A stretch of 16,399 bases of DNA from an uncultured Verrucomicrobiota bacterium (GTDB lineage: Bacteria; Verrucomicrobiota; Verrucomicrobiae; Opitutales; Opitutaceae): the NCBI GenBank assembly GCA_946482165.1, contig CAMLQS010000085.1, positions 1-16,399 of the forward strand. Direction: 5' to 3'. The translations under genes were made by a program, and so were the position numbers. Position 1 is the stretch's first letter; each line of letters opens with the position of its first letter. Under the pieces are notes generated by a model. That model ran no database searches and had not been told where the DNA came from. It worked only from the letters and a program-made list of their open reading frames with translations. This document shows positions 7,526 through 15,500 of this stretch, in pieces.

Positions 7526-8494
7526 ATGACAGCACCCGCTTCAGCCTGCCCGCTCACTTCCGCGTCCGCTTCGGCCCCTCGCGTCCCGGCGGGCTTCCTG
7601 TTCGCCACCTTCAAGGGCGAGCAAACGCCGCTCTCCGAGCAGGTCTATTTCGCGCTCAGCACCGATGGACGCGTTTGGTCCGCCCTCAACCGCGGCGAGC
7701 CCGTCCTGGTCAACCACCTCGGAGAACGCGGCCTGCGCGATCCTTTCGTGCTTCGCTCGCCCGGGAACGGAAAGTATTTCCTCATCGGCACCGATCTCTC
7801 GATCCATCTGGACCCGGACTGGACGCGCGCCGTCCGCGCCGGCAGCCGCGGCATCATCGTCTGGGAATCGCCCGACCTCGTCCACTGGTCGGCGCCGCGC
7901 CTCGTTCCCGTCGCCCCCGCCGACGCCGGTTGCGCGTGGGCGCCCGAAGCGGTCTATGACACCAAGACGGACGACTTCCTCGTGTTCTGGGCCTCGACCA
8001 CCGCGCGCGACGATTTCGCCAAGCACCGCATCTGGGCGGCGCGCACGAGCGATTTTCGCGAGTTCTCCGCGCCCTTTGTTTACATCGACGGGGAGACGAC
8101 CGTCATCGACACGACGATCATCCACGACGGCCGCGCCTACTATCGGTTCACCAAGGACGAGAAATACAAATCCGTCACGCTTGAGACCGCCAACGAGCTC
8201 GAAGGCGAATGGCGCGAGATCGAGGCGTTTTCGCTCCGAGGCCTCGTCGGCTACGAAGGCCCGGAGTGCTACCTCATCGAGCCCGCCACGGCGGAGCGTC
8301 CTCCGCTCTGGGGCCTGATCCTCGACCACTACATGGCGCAACGCGGCTACCAACCCTACGTCGCGCGGGACCTCGCCGCCGGCCGCTTCGAGCCCGCCTC
8401 GGACTTCAGTTTCCCCTTCCCCTTTCGCCACGGCTCCGTCCTGCCGCTCGACGCCGAGGAGGTCGCCCGTCTCCGCGCCGCCTACGGCGCCTGA
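7526..8494 (+). CDS. Glycoside hydrolase, GH43-type five-bladed propeller
   Basis: A 322-residue protein resembling GH43-type arabinofuranosidases/xylosidases, inverting enzymes that remove arabinose or xylose units from plant-type glycans. The three expected acidic positions are recognisable: GLRDP (Asp72, general base), VIDTTI (Asp195, pKa modulator) and GYEGPE (Glu244, general acid). WAPEAVYD (138-145) and FRHGSVLPL (300-308) are also typical. The family fold begins at about residue 23 (GFLFATFKG). No convincing signal peptide is visible, so a cytoplasmic enzyme acting on imported oligosaccharides is likely. The start is uncertain: ATG 7526 has no clear ribosome site, and an in-frame ATG at 7493 is preceded by AGGCGG. 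The gene ends at TGA and faces the response-regulator operon. Arabinose or xylose specificity cannot be told from these motifs. Confidence 0.88.
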   Translation: MTAPASACPLTSASASAPRVPAGFLFATFKGEQTPLSEQVYFALSTDGRVWSALNRGEPVLVNHLGERGLRDPFVLRSPGNGKYFLIGTDLSIHLDPDWTRAVRAGSRGIIVWESPDLVHWSAPRLVPVAPADAGCAWAPEAVYDTKTDDFLVFWASTTARDDFAKHRIWAARTSDFREFSAPFVYIDGETTVIDTTIIHDGRAYYRFTKDEKYKSVTLETANELEGEWREIEAFSLRGLVGYEGPECYLIEPATAERPPLWGLILDHYMAQRGYQPYVARDLAAGRFEPASDFSFPFPFRHGSVLPLDAEEVARLRAAYGA

Positions 8495-8518
8495 GCCGAA
8501 TCACACCTCTGTCGAAGG

Positions 8519-8555
8519 CCGCGTCCAATGTTCGTAATACGAACATCGGACGCGG
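8519..8555. repeat. Long near-perfect palindrome between convergent genes
   Basis: Arms 8519-8536 and 8538-8555 are inverted copies around a single central A, with one mismatch (8527/8547). The core ATGTTCGTAATACGAACAT (8528-8546) is a perfect 19-bp palindrome, flanked by CGCGTCC and GGACGCG. It lies 24 bp past the GH43 stop and about 75 bp past the response-regulator stop on the other strand. No T-run follows on either side. It may act as a bidirectional transcript-end hairpin, a dispersed intergenic repeat, or a regulator-binding site. Confidence 0.8.
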
Positions 8556-8630
8556 ACGCGCGATCGCGGTGATCGGCGCCATTCCAGGTCGCCACACGCA
8601 TTGGAACGCCGCGCCAGGTCCCTCGCGGGC

Positions 8631-9293
8631 TCACTCCCCCAGAAATTTCGCCACCGCCTCCGGGCCGGATTTCACGTGAAGCTTCTTGTAGATTCCTCGC
8701 AGGCGGCTGTGCACGGTGTGCGGGCTGAGTTCCATGCGATCCGCGATTTCCTTGTAGGCGAGCCCCTTCGCCAGCAGCCCGAGAATCTCGCGCTCGCGCA
8801 GGGTCAGCACCGTCGGGCGCTCCCCCTCCACGCGGCGAAAATGCGACACCACCCGGCGCGCGATCTCCATCGACATCGGAGAGCCCCCGCGGACGGTCTC
8901 GCGGATCGCGCGCACCAGCTCCTCCCCCGCCGAGCGCTTCAACAAATAGCCGCAGGCGCCCGCCCGCAACGCGTCGAAAATCAGGTCGGTGTCGTCGTAG
9001 GTCGTGAGCATGAGAAACTCGCAATCCGGCAGCCGCAGCTTGAGCGCCGCCACGCACTCGATGCCGCTCCGCCCCGGAAGTTGAATATCCATCAACACCA
9101 CGTCCGGCCGCAGGTCGGGGAGGTTTTTGACCGCCTCCTTCCCGTCCGCGAAAAGCCCCGCGCACTCGATCTCCGGCGCCTGTCCGAGCATGCGGACAAA
9201 GGCATCGCGCGTCGCCGCGTGATCTTCCACGAGGCAAACCCGGATCGGCTTCGGCGTCGGAGTCTCGGCGGGGCTGTCGGCTGGGGTATCCAT
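8631..9293 (-). CDS. NarL/FixJ-type response regulator
   Basis: A 220-residue cytoplasmic DNA-binding regulator, partner of the sensor kinase immediately upstream. Receiver domain at about 17-135: acidic pair Glu23/Asp24 in LVEDH, phosphoacceptor Asp69 in VVLMDIQLPG, Thr97/Thr98 in MLTTYDD, Lys119 in YLLKRS; all key residues are present. A LuxR-type helix-turn-helix follows at about 160-218: LTLREREILGLLAKGLAYKE, then IADRMELSPHTVHSRLRGIYKKL. The ATG at 9291-9293 is 14 bp after the kinase stop codon, with only a poor ribosome site, so translational coupling is likely. An N-terminal tail rich in Pro, Thr and Ser (1-16) precedes the receiver. The likely targets are the divergent rhamnosidase gene and possibly its own operon; this is inferred from position. 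Confidence 0.95.
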   Translation of the reverse strand: MDTPADSPAETPTPKPIRVCLVEDHAATRDAFVRMLGQAPEIECAGLFADGKEAVKNLPDLRPDVVLMDIQLPGRSGIECVAALKLRLPDCEFLMLTTYDDTDLIFDALRAGACGYLLKRSAGEELVRAIRETVRGGSPMSMEIARRVVSHFRRVEGERPTVLTLREREILGLLAKGLAYKEIADRMELSPHTVHSRLRGIYKKLHVKSGPEAVAKFLGE

Positions 9294-9307
9294 TGGGTTG
9301 AGAGTGC

Positions 9308-12300
9308 CTAGATGACGGTAGCCGTCGTCCTATCGTCGCTCCCAGACCGATAATCATCGCCTCGCGCGGCGCAGGGCGGCGGCAAGGGGAGCTCCACCAC
9401 CACCCGCGTGCCGCCGCCCGCCGGCCGCTCGATGAGGAGGCTCCCGCCGGCCGCCGCCATGCGTTCGCGCATGTTGCGCAGCCCGTTCGAGAAACCCCCG
9501 GCATGCTCGAAATCAAAGCCCGCGCCGTCGTCCTCCACCGACACGCGCAACACGCCCCGCCCTATCTCCGCCGCGAAGCGGACGCGTTTTGGACGCGCAT
9601 GCTTCACCGCGTTGTTGAGCGCTTCTTTCACCACGAGCAGGAGATGATGACGACGGTCCGCCGCCATCGGCAAATCGGGCGGCTCCGACGGCAAATCGAG
9701 TTCCCGCGCCACGCCCGCCGACGAGAGAAAACGCACCGCGTATTTGGCCAGATACTCGATGGTGCCGGCCAGGCTGTCGTAGCGCGGATTCACCGCCCAC
9801 ACGATCTCGTCGAGCGCCTCGACGCTGCGGCGCGCCGTCTCCGCGATCTCGCGAAATCGCGCGGCCGCCGACTCCGGCGGCTCGCCTTGGGCGAGGCTGC
9901 TCGTCGCGCCGATCTGCGTGAGGTTGGCCCCGAGCTCGTCGTGCATGTCCCGCGCGATGCGCGTGCGCTCCCGCTCGACCGCCTGCGCCTGCTCCGCGCG
10001 CCGGATACGCGCCCGCGCGCGCAAAGTCACGCCGCCCCAGATCGCCATGGCCAGCACGCCCAGAAGGAAGAGGCGGAAGGGCGTCCGCTGCCACCACGTC
10101 GCCTCCACCGAAAATTCCACGGCCGCCACGCCCTGCAACCACGCATCGCCGCCCAAGCCCGCCGCCACCTCGAAGCGATAGGACCCCGGCGCGAGGCCGA
10201 GAAAAACCGCCTCCCGGTCCGGGCCCGCCAGGCTCCACTCCTCGTCGCCAAAGCGCAGGAGACGATGCCGAAAGCGCACCTGCTCGGGCTCGCGCAACTC
10301 CGGCAAGGTGTAACGTATCCGCACGGGCCCCGGTCGCGGCGGCAGCTTCCACCCGCCCGATTTCGCGGACGGCAGGGCCTGCCCGCCCAGCGAAGCCGTT
10401 TCGATGAGCACGCGCCGCTCCGCACCCTTGGCCGGGGCCGTCCCGCGCGCGGCCCCGTCGCCGGCGCGGATCTCCAACGCCCCCCGGTTGGTCGCGAACC
10501 ACGGACGCCCGTCCCGCCCCAAGCTCAGGCCGCCCATCCCGCCTTCGACAAATTCGAGGGCGGGCAGCCCGTCGTTGCCGCGATGCCGCCGCGCCCCGAT
10601 CGGCAAGCCCGGCAGCCCGAGCCGTCTCTCGATCTCGCGACGCGTCGTGCTGAACAAGCCCTGGGCGGTGCCGAGCCAAAAGACATCGTCTCCACTCCCC
10701 GCCGCGCGCCCCGAGTCCGTATTCACCGTCTGGATATGCAGGACGCGAAATTCCGCCAGAGGCAAAGTCGCATCGTCCGGCAGACGCGTCACCTCCCCCG
10801 CGCGCCAGCGATAGAGCCCGCCGAGAAGCGTGCCGATCCAGACGTTTTCGCCGTCCGGCACGATATGCCGCACCGTCTCGTCGCCGCCCGCGCCGGGCAA
10901 AGCCACCGGATGCAGACGATCCTCCGCGGCGTGGAACACCGAACCGTCGCGCGTGCCGAACCACATGCGGCCGGCCGCATCGCGCGCCATCGCGCGGACT
11001 TCGCGCAGAGGCCGATCGAAGTTCACCGGCCGGCTTCCGTCCGGCCCGCGACGATGCACGCCGCCCGCCGCCGTCGCGACCCAGACGCCGTTTGCTCCGT
11101 CGGCAAAGATCGCCGACACCGCCTCGCGCGGAGCTTCCTCGACAAACCCGTCCTCACGCCATCGAAGCAACCCGGAATCGGTGCCAATCCAGACTTCGCC
11201 CTCGGCGTCCACAGAGACGACCCGCGCAAACCGATTCGCCGGCCAGCCGGACGGGATCGAGAAGCGCCCCGCTCCGGCGGGCTCGCCGACGGCCGGCACT
11301 CCGCGGCGGTCGATCGCCCATCGCCGCCCGCTCGCTTCGATCGCAATCGAAGCGAGCCCGTCCTCGCTCAAATCGCGGCCCGCCCTGTGCAGGAAAAAGC
11401 GCCGGGGCGTGATGCGATCCAGGCCGCCGCCCCAAATGCCGACCCACAGGTTGTCTTCCCCGTCCAGCTCCAAGACCGAAATCCGCCCGAAGGATGTCGG
11501 CACACGCTCGAGTTCTCCCTTGTCGTAAACGTAGAGTCCCGCACCCCAGGTGCCGATCCAGAGCCGCCCCTCGCGATCCTCGAGCAGCTGCTCGACCGCG
11601 ACGCCCGGGGGCGGCGCGGCCAGATTCGCCACCAAGGATTTCTCGCCCGTGTCGGAGTATTTGAACAACCGCGCGTCTCCCGCCGCCCACATGCCGCCGG
11701 CGGCGCTCGGCGCCAGGCGCTTTCGCCTTTCCCACCCGACGTCGACGGCGACAAAGCGCTCCCCGTCAAACCGCGCGCAGCCCGAATACGTCGCGCACCA
11801 GATCTCACCGCGAGCCGAGGCCAAGACGGACACCCAGTTGCCCGGCGGCACCCCCTCGTTCGCGGTGAACGCACGCAGCTCCCCCGCGCGCCATCGAAAG
11901 ACTTTCGCTTCATGCGCGAAGCCAAACCAGACCGCCCCTTCGCGATCTTCGGCGAACGAAGTGGGCCAAAGCGCCTGCGCGGCGCGGGGTTGCACGGGCA
12001 GAACCTCCTCCGCCACGCCGTCGCGTTTCCATCGGACAACTCCTCCGCGCTCCAACCCCAGCCACAAAGTCTGGTCGCGAGCCACATGCACCGGCGCGAC
12101 CCAGGGAGTCGTCAGCCCCGGCACCGCGTCCTTCCCCATCCGCTCGAACCGCAGGCCGTCGAAGCGAGCGAGCCCGCCGTAAGTCGTCAGCCAGAGAAAC
12201 CCATCCGCACTGCGCGCGACGCTGCCCACGTGGTGGTCCGGCATTCCGTCCTCCAGCTCCCACGCGCGCAAAACGTAGTCCGTCGTGATCGGCGGCTCCG

Positions 12301-12388
12301 CGGATGCCGGTATGCTCGCGCAAAAAACGGCCGCCCCGCAAAGCGCGAAACGGCGAAGTCCGAACAAGAACTGAAACCAAGAGCGCAC
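9308..12388 (-). CDS. Propeller/Y_Y_Y membrane sensor histidine kinase
   Basis: A 1026-residue inner-membrane kinase. A signal peptide is seen (1-30, ending IPASA). A large periplasmic part follows, made of repeated propeller blades with the W(I/F/L)GT-GL-R pattern, for example LWLTTYGGLARFDG (65-78), LWIGTWGAGLYVYDKG (276-291), LWVGIWGGGLDRI (314-326) and VWIGTLLGGLYRW (516-528). Next come a Y_Y_Y-like beta domain (about 685-765, ending LAPGSYRFEVAAG then ATWWQRTPF), one transmembrane helix (about 770-787), a HisKA_3 dimerisation box RIARDMHDELGANLTQIG with His816, and an ATPase domain with KEALNNAVKHA and EDDGAGF. This layout resembles the sensory half of Bacteroides hybrid polysaccharide sensors, but with the regulator as a separate gene. 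The start is GTG at 12386-12388: an in-frame stop lies five codons upstream and the signal peptide fits. The ribosome site is weak. The ligand is probably a glycan fragment, judged by the adjacent glycosidases. Confidence 0.95.
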   Translation of the reverse strand: MRSWFQFLFGLRRFALCGAAVFCASIPASAEPPITTDYVLRAWELEDGMPDHHVGSVARSADGFLWLTTYGGLARFDGLRFERMGKDAVPGLTTPWVAPVHVARDQTLWLGLERGGVVRWKRDGVAEEVLPVQPRAAQALWPTSFAEDREGAVWFGFAHEAKVFRWRAGELRAFTANEGVPPGNWVSVLASARGEIWCATYSGCARFDGERFVAVDVGWERRKRLAPSAAGGMWAAGDARLFKYSDTGEKSLVANLAAPPPGVAVEQLLEDREGRLWIGTWGAGLYVYDKGELERVPTSFGRISVLELDGEDNLWVGIWGGGLDRITPRRFFLHRAGRDLSEDGLASIAIEASGRRWAIDRRGVPAVGEPAGAGRFSIPSGWPANRFARVVSVDAEGEVWIGTDSGLLRWREDGFVEEAPREAVSAIFADGANGVWVATAAGGVHRRGPDGSRPVNFDRPLREVRAMARDAAGRMWFGTRDGSVFHAAEDRLHPVALPGAGGDETVRHIVPDGENVWIGTLLGGLYRWRAGEVTRLPDDATLPLAEFRVLHIQTVNTDSGRAAGSGDDVFWLGTAQGLFSTTRREIERRLGLPGLPIGARRHRGNDGLPALEFVEGGMGGLSLGRDGRPWFATNRGALEIRAGDGAARGTAPAKGAERRVLIETASLGGQALPSAKSGGWKLPPRPGPVRIRYTLPELREPEQVRFRHRLLRFGDEEWSLAGPDREAVFLGLAPGSYRFEVAAGLGGDAWLQGVAAVEFSVEATWWQRTPFRLFLLGVLAMAIWGGVTLRARARIRRAEQAQAVERERTRIARDMHDELGANLTQIGATSSLAQGEPPESAAARFREIAETARRSVEALDEIVWAVNPRYDSLAGTIEYLAKYAVRFLSSAGVARELDLPSEPPDLPMAADRRHHLLLVVKEALNNAVKHARPKRVRFAAEIGRGVLRVSVEDDGAGFDFEHAGGFSNGLRNMRERMAAAGGSLLIERPAGGGTRVVVELPLPPPCAARGDDYRSGSDDRTTATVI

Positions 12389-12552
12389 GGCGCGGGCAAC
12401 CTAGGCGGCGCAGATTCCGATAACTCGCGGCGCGCGGCAAGCTCCGCCCCGCTCGCAAATCCTCCCACGGGCATCCCATACGCCCGAAAAGGCGTATGCC
12501 CGCGAGACGCGACGGTTTGAGTTCTTGTTGGGAAGCCGGGCATCATGGCGAC
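12389..12552. other. Divergent promoter region, sensor operon / rhamnosidase
   Basis: This 164-bp gap must hold the promoters of both the sensor-regulator operon (minus) and the rhamnosidase gene (plus). No clear -35/-10 pair or good ribosome site for either gene was recognised. It is the most likely binding region for the response regulator. It contains the inverted repeat at 12477-12498. Confidence 0.55.
12477..12498. promoter_or_regulatory. 8-bp inverted repeat, candidate operator
   Basis: CATACGCC (12477-12484) and GGCGTATG (12491-12498) are exact inverted copies with a 6-nt spacer. Just outside, GGGCAT (12469-12474) and ATGCCC (12496-12501) offer an alternative pairing. Lying 55-75 bp before the rhamnosidase start in a divergent promoter region, it is a candidate binding site for the LuxR-type regulator. 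Function is not shown by sequence alone. Confidence 0.45.
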
Positions 12553-15500
12553 ATGCTCGCCCCGCGCGTCTCTCGCCCCCTGTTACCTCTTGTCGTCCGT
12601 TTGCTCGTCACCTGCGGCCTGGGGTTCCTCTTCGCGGCCGCGCCGGCTCCGGCTTCCGCCCAATCCGGGCCCGGCGACGCTTCCCTCGCCGTCGCGCGCA
12701 TGACCACCAACGGCCGCGTAAACCCCCTCGGCATCGCCGGCGCCGACATCTCCTTCGGCTGGGCTGCGAGCGCCTCCGCCCGCGGGGCCAGACAGAGCGC
12801 CTATCAGCTTCGCGTCGGAACCGCCCCCGGCCTCTCCGATGTCTGGGACTCCGGCCAGGTCGTCTCCGATCGGCAGGTCGACATTCCCCTCCCCGCCTCC
12901 GCCGTCCTCGCCCCCGCCACACGTTACCATTGGCAGGCGCGTGTTTGGGACGAGGCGAACCGCGCCGCGGCATGGAGCGACGCGGCTTGGTTCGAAACCG
13001 GCCTGCTCTCCGCCACAGGCTGGAACGGCGCACAGTGGATCACTCGTCCCGTCGCCGCGCCCGATCTGAATGCCTGGACCGACTACACCGCCACCGTCGA
13101 GTTCACGCTGCAAAGCACCGCCTTCGGTGTTCTCCTGCGCAGCAGCGCCGACGCGCAAAACGCGTGGATGCTCCAGATCAACGTCAGCGGAGGGACGCCG
13201 GTCTTCAAGGCGCACAGCCGCGTCAACGGCGCCTACGCCGTGCTCGGCACCGTCGACCTCGCTCCCTTCGGCTTCACCAACGCGTCCCTCACCGGCTCCC
13301 GCCACACGCTCCGCTTCGAGGTCTCCGGCTCCACCCTCGTCACGCGCCTCGACGGCGCCGTCATCGACACCCGCGGCGGCGTCGCGCCGGCGCGCGGCCT
13401 GGTCGGCTTTCGCACCTTCGGCGCCGAGGCGGGCCTCGTCCACCGCGTGACCGTCGTCGACCAGGCGAGCGGCGCCACCCGCATCGACCCCGACTTTTCC
13501 AAAGGCGAAAACGGCTTCGGCGCCGGCGCGCTCGTCAACGGCGCCCTCTCCGTCTCCGGCAACACCGACGCGGTTTTCGTCAACGCGCCGTCTTCGCTCC
13601 CCTTGCTGCGCGGTCGCTTCACCGTCCGCGACGGCCTCGCCTCGGCCCGCGTCTACGCCTCCGCGCTCGGTCTCTACGAGGTGTCGGTCAACGGGAGCAA
13701 AGCGGGCGACCAGTTCCTCGCGCCCGGCTGGACGGCCTACGCGAAGCGCATCCAGGCCCAGACCTACGACATCACCTCGCTCGTCCAACCCGGCCTCAAC
13801 GTCCTCGGCGCCGAGCTCGGCGACGGCTGGCATCGCGGCAAGGTCGGCATCGGCTGGACGCGCGTCTACGGCGACCAGCTGGCCTTCGTCGCGAAGGTGA
13901 AACTCGCCTACGACGACGGCTCGGTCGAATGGTTCGCCACCGACCTGAGTTGGAAAGCCGCCGACGGTCCGCGCCTGCGCGCCGACCTCCAGGATGGCGA
14001 GACCCACCAGGCCGCCTTCGAGAAACCGGGCTGGAACACCGCCGCCTTCGACGACAGCTCGTGGATGCCCGTCGGCGCGGTCGCCGATCTCTCCTCGCGT
14101 CTCGTGCCGCAGCCCGACGAGCCCGTCCGCGCCGTCGCATTGCTCACGGCCGCGACGCGCACCGAGATTTCCCCCGGCACCTGGATTTACGACCTCGGCC
14201 AAAACATGGTCGGCGTGCCGCGCGTCCGCTTGAGCGGCCGACAAGGCGACGCCATCGTGCTCCGCCACGCCGAAGAGCTCTACCGCGTCGGCTCGCGCGC
14301 CGGCCAAATCTACACCGACAATCTCCGCACCGCCAAAGCGACCGACACCTACCTCTTCGACGCCGACGGTGTCGTGACTTTCCAGCCGAAATTCACCCAG
14401 CACGGGTTTCGCTATATTCAGATCACCGGCGCCGCCACGCCGCCCGCCGTCGGCTACGTCCAAGGCGTCGTGCTTTCCTCCGACCTCCCCGCCACGGGCG
14501 ATCTCGTCACCTCGCGCGCGATGCTCAACAAGCTCGTGAGCAACATCCGCTGGGGACAGCGCGGCAACTTCCTATCCATCCCCACCGACACGCCCGCCCG
14601 TGACGAACGACTCGGCTGGACCGGCGACATCAACGTCTTCGCCCCCGCCGCCGCGCGTTTCGCCGACACCCGCGCCTTCCTCTCCAAGTGGATGACCGAC
14701 GTGCGCGACGCGCAGAAGCCCGACGGCAACCTGCCCGCCATCGTGCCCCAGCCGCGCACCGAGTTCGACTCCACCGGCGTGGGCTGGCCCGACGCCGCCA
14801 TCACCGTGCCCTACTCCGTCTGGCAAGCCACCGGCGACCTCCAGATCGTGCGCGCCAACTGGAACGCGATGAAGTCCTTCTACGCCTTCGTCCGCTCCAG
14901 CGCCACCGGCGACGGCGATCTGCTCGAACAAGGCCGGAGCAACTGGTTCTCCGGCGACTGGCTCAGCCTCGAAACCGTCAACCGCCTCGAGGAGCACAAG
15001 GTAATCGGCACCGCCTACTTCGCCGAAAACACCCGCATGATGGCCGAGATGGCCGCCGCCCTCGGCGACACCGCGCTCGCCGCGGAGTGGTCCGCGCTCG
15101 CGCCGCAGATCCGGCAAGCCTTCGTCAACGCCTACCGCGCCGCCGACGGCACGATCTACACCGGCACCCAGACCGCCTACGCCCTAGCCCTCGGCATGGA
15201 CATGATCGCCGACCCGGCGCAGCGCGCCCAAACCGCGGCCAAGTTCGTCGGCAAGCTCGCCGCCGACAACAACCACCTGCGCACCGGCTTCCTCGGCACG
15301 CCCTGGCTCCTGCCCGCGCTCTCCAAGATCGGACGCGAGGACCTCGCCATGCGCCTCCTCCTCAACGAGACCTACCCTTCGTGGGGCTTCCCCATCTCCA
15401 TCGGCGCGACGACCATGTGGGAGCGCTGGAACTCCATCCAGCCGACCCTCGAGTTCGGTCCCGTGGACATGAATTCATTCAACCACTACGCCTACGGCGC

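Noticed and set aside
8559..8568. Palindrome CGCGATCGCG beside the large palindrome
   Set aside because: Short GC palindromes of this kind are common by chance in such DNA; nothing links it to the larger element.
9503..12520. Plus-strand open frame of about 1000 codons opposite the sensor kinase
   Set aside because: It is arginine-, proline- and alanine-rich with no domain pattern, while the minus strand has a signal peptide, propeller blades and kinase motifs. Long antisense frames are expected in GC-rich DNA.
12583..14463. Minus-strand open frame opposite the rhamnosidase
   Set aside because: Shadow of the GH78 gene with no domain signature.
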